NCBI GenBank assembly: GCA_949948825.1
Contig: CATLIJ010000016.1
Location: forward strand, 1 to 18,318
Length of the DNA: 18,318 bases
Source of the DNA: an uncultured Clostridiaceae bacterium
GTDB lineage: Bacteria; Bacillota; Clostridia; Lachnospirales; Lachnospiraceae
Reading direction: 5' to 3'
Translations under genes and position numbers: made by a program
Part shown: in pieces, positions 14,254 to 18,318 of the stretch
How positions within the stretch are numbered: position 1 is the first letter of the stretch
Layout: each line of letters opens with the position of its first letter
Notes under the pieces: generated by a model
Seen by the model: the letters and a program-made list of their open reading frames with translations, nothing else
Databases searched by the model: none
Told to the model about the DNA's origin: nothing

Positions 14254-15456
14254 ATGATTGCATCAAAACCCCCCATGGGCTGGAATTCCTGGAACACATT
14301 TGGAACCAATATAAACGAAACCCTGATTTTCCAAATTGCTGACACTATGGTTGAAAAAGGCTACCGGGATGCAGGATATGAGTATCTTATTATTGATGAC
14401 TGCTGGTCTTTAAAAGAAAGAGATTTTTCCGGTAATCTGGTTCCTGACCCGGAAAAATTTCCAAACGGAATGAAAGCTGTGGCAGATTATGTTCACAGCA
14501 AAGGGCTGAAATTTGGCATGTATTCCTGTTCTGGCATTCTCACCTGCGCTGGATACCCCTCCAGCTATGACCACGAATTTCAGGATGCCGCGTTGTTTGC
14601 AGAATGGGAAATTGACTATCTGAAATACGATTACTGCAACTTTCCCAAAAATGCAGACTGTATCAACCGGTACCTGACTATGAGCATGGCCTTAAAAGCC
14701 ACTGGAAGAGAAATTCTGTTCGCTGCCTGCAACTGGGGTTCTGAGGATAGCTGGAATTGGATGCGCTCCATCGGCGCCCACACCTACCGCTCTACTGGTG
14801 ATATTTTTGACAACTTCCGTTCCTTTATGGGAATCTTTGAATCCCAGCTGGAACATTTAAGCCAATCTGGGCCTTCCTGCTTCAATGATCTGGACATGCT
14901 GACTGTAGGTATGTACAATCAGGGAAATGTGGCTATTGGCAAAGCCTGCACAGACAGCGAATACCGGATGCAGTTTTCTCTCTGGTGCCTTGCAGGCGCT
15001 CCCCTGATTATGGGAGCAGACATCCGAAGCCTTTCTCCAGACATGGAAAATCTTCTTTTAAACAAAGAACTTATTTCCATTAACCAGGACCCGGAATGCC
15101 GCCCCCCTTATCTGGTAGGAAAAAGAAGCGTCATGGTTCCGGAAGAAAATACGGATGATGCTGTAGAACCCCTGCGCATGGTAAAAAATAAGTTAATTAC
15201 TTTTATTAAGCATTTGTCTGACCAGGAATTTGCTATTGCCTATTACAATCTTCACGAAGACCAACAGGAGATGCACTGCATTTTTGCAGATGTAGGCCTT
15301 CCCTACACCTCTGGCTACGGTTTTGACATGACAGACATATTTACTGGAGAGCACATTGGCATTAAACGGGATTATCATATTATATCTGTTCCCGGCCACG
15401 ACTGCCGCCTGTTCCGGTGCCGTATGGTAAACTGTGCTGACCATAAGACAAAATGA
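14254..15456 (+). CDS. Alpha-galactosidase, glycoside hydrolase family 27
   Basis: A 400-residue GH27 enzyme, a retaining hydrolase of terminal alpha-galactose. The sequence enters the catalytic barrel at once with PPMGWNSWNTF, then IIDDCWS, MYSCSGILTC, the nucleophile D126 in YLKYDYCNFP, CNWGSEDSW and the acid/base D183 in YRSTGDIFDNF, the position of rice D185 and human D231. FNDLDMLTVG and GAPLIMGADIRSL follow before a short C-terminal beta domain. No signal peptide precedes the barrel, so it should be cytoplasmic. AGGAGGA lies 7-8 bases before ATG. It is divergent from the GH36 gene, and its stop overlaps the start of a small zinc-ribbon gene (ATGA). The family also contains alpha-N-acetylgalactosaminidases and beta-L-arabinopyranosidases, so the sugar specificity is inferred, helped by the GH36 neighbour. 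Confidence 0.93.
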   Translation: MIASKPPMGWNSWNTFGTNINETLIFQIADTMVEKGYRDAGYEYLIIDDCWSLKERDFSGNLVPDPEKFPNGMKAVADYVHSKGLKFGMYSCSGILTCAGYPSSYDHEFQDAALFAEWEIDYLKYDYCNFPKNADCINRYLTMSMALKATGREILFAACNWGSEDSWNWMRSIGAHTYRSTGDIFDNFRSFMGIFESQLEHLSQSGPSCFNDLDMLTVGMYNQGNVAIGKACTDSEYRMQFSLWCLAGAPLIMGADIRSLSPDMENLLLNKELISINQDPECRPPYLVGKRSVMVPEENTDDAVEPLRMVKNKLITFIKHLSDQEFAIAYYNLHEDQQEMHCIFADVGLPYTSGYGFDMTDIFTGEHIGIKRDYHIISVPGHDCRLFRCRMVNCADHKTK

Positions 15457-15686
15457 TAAAGTTAAATATAACACCTCATTCTTCTGATTGCCTCAGAAAT
15501 TACTGCCGAAAATGCGGCAAAGAACTAATATCCGATGAGATTGCCATAACCAAAAAGCTCATTAATCGCGGTACATCCATCTATTATTGTGTAGACTGCC
15601 TTGCAGAAGCCTTTGATGTAAAAAGAGAAAATATAGAAGCAAAAATTCAGTACTTTAAAGAAATTGGCTGCACGCTGTTTTCCTGA
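15453..15686 (+). CDS. Small zinc-ribbon-like protein coupled to the GH27 gene
   Basis: A 77-residue protein with two Cys pairs, C18-x-x-C21 (YCRKCGKEL) and C46-x-x-C49 (YYCVDCLAEAF), spaced as in a zinc ribbon, with the conserved-looking segment SDEIAITKKLINRG between them. I recall similar short uncharacterised proteins with this DEIA-KKL-NRG-CxxCLA pattern in other Clostridia, but no function. Its ATG overlaps the GH27 stop by four bases and has no ribosome site of its own, so translation probably depends on ribosomes finishing GH27. It has no TM helix or signal peptide. It could be a metal-binding regulator or an accessory protein. No terminator separates it from the binding-protein gene 124 bases downstream. 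Confidence 0.8.
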   Translation: MIKLNITPHSSDCLRNYCRKCGKELISDEIAITKKLINRGTSIYYCVDCLAEAFDVKRENIEAKIQYFKEIGCTLFS

Positions 15687-15740
15687 ATAACCCTTTACTC
15701 TATATTTACAACACATTCGATTATGTTTTTCTCTGTTCCC

Positions 15741-15762
15741 TTGTGATAAAATCCAATCATAA
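15741..15762 (+). promoter_or_regulatory. Promoter of the sugar-binding protein gene with overlapping inverted repeat
   Basis: TG-A-TAAAAT (15744-15752) is an extended -10. The -35 region (TGTTTT around 15724-15729) is weak. The repeat TTGTGAT-8 bases-ATCATAA (15741-15747 with 15756-15762, one mismatch) covers the -10 and the expected start near 15759, a typical place for a repressor. The leader is about 50 bases. Confidence 0.45.
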
Positions 15763-15810
15763 GCAAACAACAAAACCTGCTGGATAAAGCAAGTAGAGGA
15801 GGACGTAAAA

Positions 15811-17097
15811 ATGAAAAAAAGTCGGATTTTATCAACTATTTTAGCTGCTGCCATGTGTACTTCCCTGGCTGCTTGTGGTGGCAGCGCCGGAGGCAATTCC
15901 AATTCCGGAGATTCTGGAAACAGTTCCAACACCCTCTCTGTTTCCATATGGGATAACAACCAGCTTCCAGGACTGAAAGCAATCATGGACGACTTTACAA
16001 AAGAAACTGGTATTGCTGTGGAAATTCAGGTAGTGCCATGGGATCAATACTGGACTCTTCTGGAGGCAGGAGCACAAGGAGGAACTCTTCCAGATGTATT
16101 CTGGATGCACTCCACTTACTCTCAGAGATTTATGCGCAATGACATGCTTCTTGACCTTACTGACCGGATTGCCCAAAGTGATGTAATCGACCCGGACCAT
16201 TACTATCAGGATATTCTTGGATTGTATCAGTACAATGACAAAACCTATGCAATTCCAAAAGATTATGACACCATTGCTCTCTGGTACAATAAAACCATGT
16301 TTGACGAAGCAGGCATTTCCTATCCAGATGAAACCTGGACCTGGGATACCTTTGCAGAAGTTGCCGCAAAGCTTACCGATAAAGACAACAATCAATATGG
16401 TTTTGCCTCTCCTGCTGCCTACAATCAGGACGGCTATTATAACATGATTTATGACATGGGCGGTTACATTGTCAATGATGACAGATCTGCATCCGGCTGG
16501 GATGCTCCGGAGACAATCGCTGCCATGAATTGGTGGTATGATAATCTGGTAACAGTTTGTATGCCCACTCAGCAAATGATGGGAGAAAACACAACAGATG
16601 TATTGTTTGGTTCCGGAAGGTCCGCCATGACCCTTCAAGGCTCCTGGATGGTAAAAGCATTTTCTGAAAACGAATATATTGCAGCAAATGCAGATGTGGC
16701 AGTTCTCCCCAAAGCTAATGATGGAACCAGAAAAACGATTTACAACGGACTTGGATGGGCTGCTTCAGCCGAAAGTCCCAACGCAGAAAATGCGTGGAAG
16801 CTTTTGGAATATTTGGGCAGCGAAACAGCTCAGAAAAAACAGGCGGATACTGGAGTTACCATGTCCGCTTACATTGGAACCTCTGACAATTGGGTTAATT
16901 GCGCCCCGGACTTTCATTTACAGGCATATCTTGATATGACAGAGGATATGGTAATCCGTCCTTATACTGCTAACACTAAAATATGGGAAGATTATTCCCA
17001 GCAGGTAATGGTACGGGCTTATACAGCCGAAATCACCATGGAAGAGGCTTGCAAAGAAATCGCAAACTATATGAACGAACAGATTGCACAGGAATAA
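15811..17097 (+). CDS. ABC transporter sugar-binding lipoprotein (family 1 solute-binding protein)
   Basis: A 428-residue extracellular solute-binding protein for an ABC sugar importer. The signal peptide ends in the lipobox LAAC (C22), followed by a Gly/Ser/Asn-rich tether (23-40), so it is a lipoprotein on the outer membrane face. The mature part starts TLSVSIWDNN and has family landmarks PDVFWMHSTYSQRF, the MFDEAGISYPDETWTWDTF segment and a late NAENAWKLLEYLGSETAQKK. This is the MsmE/MalE-like class that takes oligosaccharides. Position next to two alpha-galactosidases suggests raffinose-type sugars. AGGAGGA precedes ATG. Unusually, no permease genes follow: the gene ends at a terminator and meets the convergent AraC gene. 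Its membrane partners must be elsewhere, and the ATPase is often shared (MsmK-like) and unlinked. Confidence 0.93.
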   Translation: MKKSRILSTILAAAMCTSLAACGGSAGGNSNSGDSGNSSNTLSVSIWDNNQLPGLKAIMDDFTKETGIAVEIQVVPWDQYWTLLEAGAQGGTLPDVFWMHSTYSQRFMRNDMLLDLTDRIAQSDVIDPDHYYQDILGLYQYNDKTYAIPKDYDTIALWYNKTMFDEAGISYPDETWTWDTFAEVAAKLTDKDNNQYGFASPAAYNQDGYYNMIYDMGGYIVNDDRSASGWDAPETIAAMNWWYDNLVTVCMPTQQMMGENTTDVLFGSGRSAMTLQGSWMVKAFSENEYIAANADVAVLPKANDGTRKTIYNGLGWAASAESPNAENAWKLLEYLGSETAQKKQADTGVTMSAYIGTSDNWVNCAPDFHLQAYLDMTEDMVIRPYTANTKIWEDYSQQVMVRAYTAEITMEEACKEIANYMNEQIAQE

Positions 17098-17117
17098 AAG
17101 AATAATAGTAAAAAATG

Positions 17118-17158
17118 GTTACAGGCTCCAGAAAATGTTCTTTTTCGGAGCCTGTAAC
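17118..17158. terminator. Bidirectional terminator between the binding-protein and AraC genes
   Basis: A 12-bp perfect stem GTTACAGGCTCC/GGAGCCTGTAAC (17118-17129 with 17147-17158) continues inward, past one bulged base, with GAAAA/TTTTC. On the minus strand it is followed by CCATTTTTTAC, a good tail for the AraC gene. On the plus strand the tail (CCTCTGTTCTTTTGC) is weaker but acceptable for the binding-protein gene. Confidence 0.85.
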
Positions 17159-17174
17159 ATCCTCTGTTCTTTTG

Positions 17175-18062
17175 CTACCCCTCTTTCTTGTCCATTATTT
17201 TTAATCTGTAATTTTTAGGACTTACCCCATAAGCACTCTTAAACATCTTGGAAAAAGTCAGAGGATTTTCATACCCAATCCTTTCTGCAACCTCTTGAAT
17301 GGACATTCCAGTAGTCCGAAGAAGTCTGCTGCCCTGTTCCAGGCGATAGCTTAAAAGATATTCCTGAGGAGAAATATCCATTTTCTGTTTAAAAATATGA
17401 GTCAGATAAGACCGGGTAATTCCAATATAAGAAGCAATATCACTGACCTTTGCATCTGCATAATGATTATGAATATATCGAAGAGCATTATCCACATAAA
17501 CATCCGGAGAATAGTCATGAGGCAAAGGTTTATTCTGCCGTTCCAGATTTTGATTTTGAGAATTGACCAAAAGCGCCAGAATCTGATATAAGAGCGCTGT
17601 TCTGGTAAGTTCATTGGCAACGGTTATCTCATGGTGATTTAAAATCTCCTCGGTAATTGCCAGATATTCCTCTGGTTCCAAATAAGCATCCCGAATCGGA
17701 CAATCCGGTGTCAGCCCCGCCTTTTCCAAATAAAGAGCTGCTTTTGTCCCATTAAAAGAGACCCATGCATAATGCCACGGATCTTCCGGATCCGAATAAT
17801 AGTAAACATTCACTCCTGGTACAGTTACAAAAATCTGCCCTCTCTGGAGCGTGTACACCTTCCCTGCCATCTCCAGAGTTCCTCTGCCTGACAAAACAAA
17901 ATGTACATGATAATCTCTTCTCACAGTAGGGCCGTAAAATTTATCTGCAGTACAACGTTCATTGCCGCAGACTGTCAGATAAAGCTCCACATCTTCAATC
18001 GGCAGACTTCCCAACATCCGAAAGGTAGAACTGACACGATAACACTGAATTGGTTCATCCAT
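17175..18062 (-). CDS. AraC-family transcriptional regulator
   Basis: A 295-residue regulator with an N-terminal cupin-like sugar-sensing domain (about 20-160, including YHVHFVLSGRGTLEMAGK and LQRGQIFVTVPG) and a C-terminal double helix-turn-helix (about 193-291). The latter shows VSDIASYIGITRSYLTHIFKQ and the signature IQEVAERIGYENPLTFSKMFKSAYGVSPKNYR. This is the layout of MsmR/RafR-type activators of raffinose and melibiose genes, so it likely controls the neighbouring alpha-galactosidase and binding-protein promoters, several of which have weak -35 elements. The frame allows TTG at 18065, but ATG at 18062 is 7 bases from AGGGGA and is preferred. It is convergent with the binding-protein gene and divergent from a MarR-family gene. 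Confidence 0.93.
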   Translation of the reverse strand: MDEPIQCYRVSSTFRMLGSLPIEDVELYLTVCGNERCTADKFYGPTVRRDYHVHFVLSGRGTLEMAGKVYTLQRGQIFVTVPGVNVYYYSDPEDPWHYAWVSFNGTKAALYLEKAGLTPDCPIRDAYLEPEEYLAITEEILNHHEITVANELTRTALLYQILALLVNSQNQNLERQNKPLPHDYSPDVYVDNALRYIHNHYADAKVSDIASYIGITRSYLTHIFKQKMDISPQEYLLSYRLEQGSRLLRTTGMSIQEVAERIGYENPLTFSKMFKSAYGVSPKNYRLKIMDKKEG

Positions 18063-18149
18063 CAAAAAATCCCCTTTCGCAGATTATTCCTTTTTCAGGT
18101 TTATTTTTAAGTAATTATTATTTTAACAAAAAATAATAAAAAAATCATC

Positions 18150-18178
18150 TATTTAATGGTGATTATTTTAATTGACAA
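18150..18178 (-). promoter_or_regulatory. Promoter of the AraC-family gene
   Basis: On the minus strand TTGTCA (18173-18178), 17 bases and TAAATA (18150-18155) would start transcription near 18143, about 80 bases before the gene. The -35 overlaps that of the divergent MarR promoter, because AATTGACAATT reads almost the same on both strands. The surrounding DNA is extremely AT-rich, which lowers certainty. Confidence 0.4.
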
Positions 18179-18200
18179 TTATTTTTTCCAATGCTAAAAT
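18172..18200 (+). promoter_or_regulatory. Strong promoter of the MarR-family gene
   Basis: A consensus TTGACA (18172-18177), a 17-base spacer and TAAAAT (18195-18200) predict a start near 18207, within the palindrome noted next. Confidence 0.8.
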
Positions 18201-18214
18201 GTTAGTATACTTAC
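18201..18214. promoter_or_regulatory. Palindrome at the MarR gene start site (candidate autorepressor operator)
   Basis: GTTAGTATACTTAC is a palindrome with a single mismatched pair and a perfect AGTATACT core (18204-18211). It lies just after the -10 and over the predicted transcription start, where many MarR proteins bind to repress their own gene. Confidence 0.5.
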
Positions 18215-18241
18215 TTTTGTTAAGAAAGGATTATAAAACCT

Positions 18242-18318
18242 ATGCCCACGGACCACATTGGTTTTCAGATTCGCACCTTGTCCAATCTGATCAAACGTAA
18301 AATAAACCAAATGGTTTC
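18242..18318 (+). CDS. MarR-family transcriptional regulator, N-terminal fragment (cut by window end)
   Basis: The first 25 codons are present and the gene runs off the window. The peptide has HIGFQIRTLSNLIKRKINQ, the usual first helix of MarR-family winged-helix repressors. AAAGGA lies 11 bases before ATG, slightly long. A consensus promoter and a palindrome precede it. The family call rests on this short stretch and on the gene-start layout only, so the regulated genes, probably downstream, are unknown. Confidence 0.6.
   Translation, partial: MPTDHIGFQIRTLSNLIKRKINQMV

Noticed and set aside
15841..16638. Long minus-strand open frame of 265 codons inside the sugar-binding protein gene
   Set aside because: It is a shadow of a clear solute-binding protein with signal peptide, lipobox and ribosome site; the antisense product looks like no known protein.
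1..18318. Mobile elements, CRISPR arrays, tRNA or rRNA genes
   Set aside because: No transposase or integrase, direct-repeat array, cloverleaf or ribosomal RNA sequence was recognised on either strand.

Overview
The window looks like ordinary chromosome from a low-GC Gram-positive anaerobe, most likely a gut Lachnospiraceae/Clostridia member. That inference rests on AGGAGG-type ribosome binding sites, the rpsF-ssb-rpsR order with a DUF951 gene next to it, VanRS-like two-component architecture, and protein sequence styles typical of that family. No rRNA, tRNA, CRISPR array, insertion sequence or phage gene was seen. All complete genes appear intact, and no gene-free stretch exceeds 300 bases.

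Layout. (1) 28-3044 (+): an OmpR-type response regulator and a large multi-pass sensor kinase, closed by a strong terminator. (2) 3107-4888 (-): a multi-pass membrane protein resembling GT-C glycosyltransferases. It diverges from (3) 5104-6690 (+), a cell-wall lipoprotein with four peptidoglycan-binding repeats and an NlpC/P60 hydrolase domain. It starts at TTG and is closed by a bidirectional terminator. (4) 6733-10924 (-): the ribosomal/replication cluster rpsR-ssb-rpsF with its own promoter and a leader hairpin that appears to hide the rpsF ribosome binding site. Upstream of it lies an operon of DUF2156 acyltransferase-like protein, GNAT acetyltransferase, sirtuin deacylase and DUF951 zinc protein. 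(5) 11093-17097: an alpha-galactoside utilisation locus. A GH36 alpha-galactosidase plus an AIM24-family gene run leftward. A GH27 alpha-galactosidase, a translationally coupled small zinc-ribbon gene and a sugar-binding lipoprotein run rightward. (6) 17175-18062 (-): an AraC-family regulator that probably controls the sugar locus. (7) 18242-end (+): the start of a MarR-family regulator.

How the parts work together. The binding lipoprotein would capture an oligosaccharide such as raffinose, melibiose or stachyose. Both alpha-galactosidases lack signal peptides and would cleave it in the cytoplasm. The AraC protein is the natural local regulator. ABC permease genes, which normally follow the binding protein, are absent here.

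The points most worth a second look are the sirtuin/two-acyltransferase operon, the ribosome-site-sequestering leader of rpsF, the inverted repeats between the divergent alpha-galactosidase genes, the permease-less binding protein, and the zinc-ribbon gene overlapping the GH27 gene. I did not find a clear new multi-gene system; these are local observations of moderate interest.
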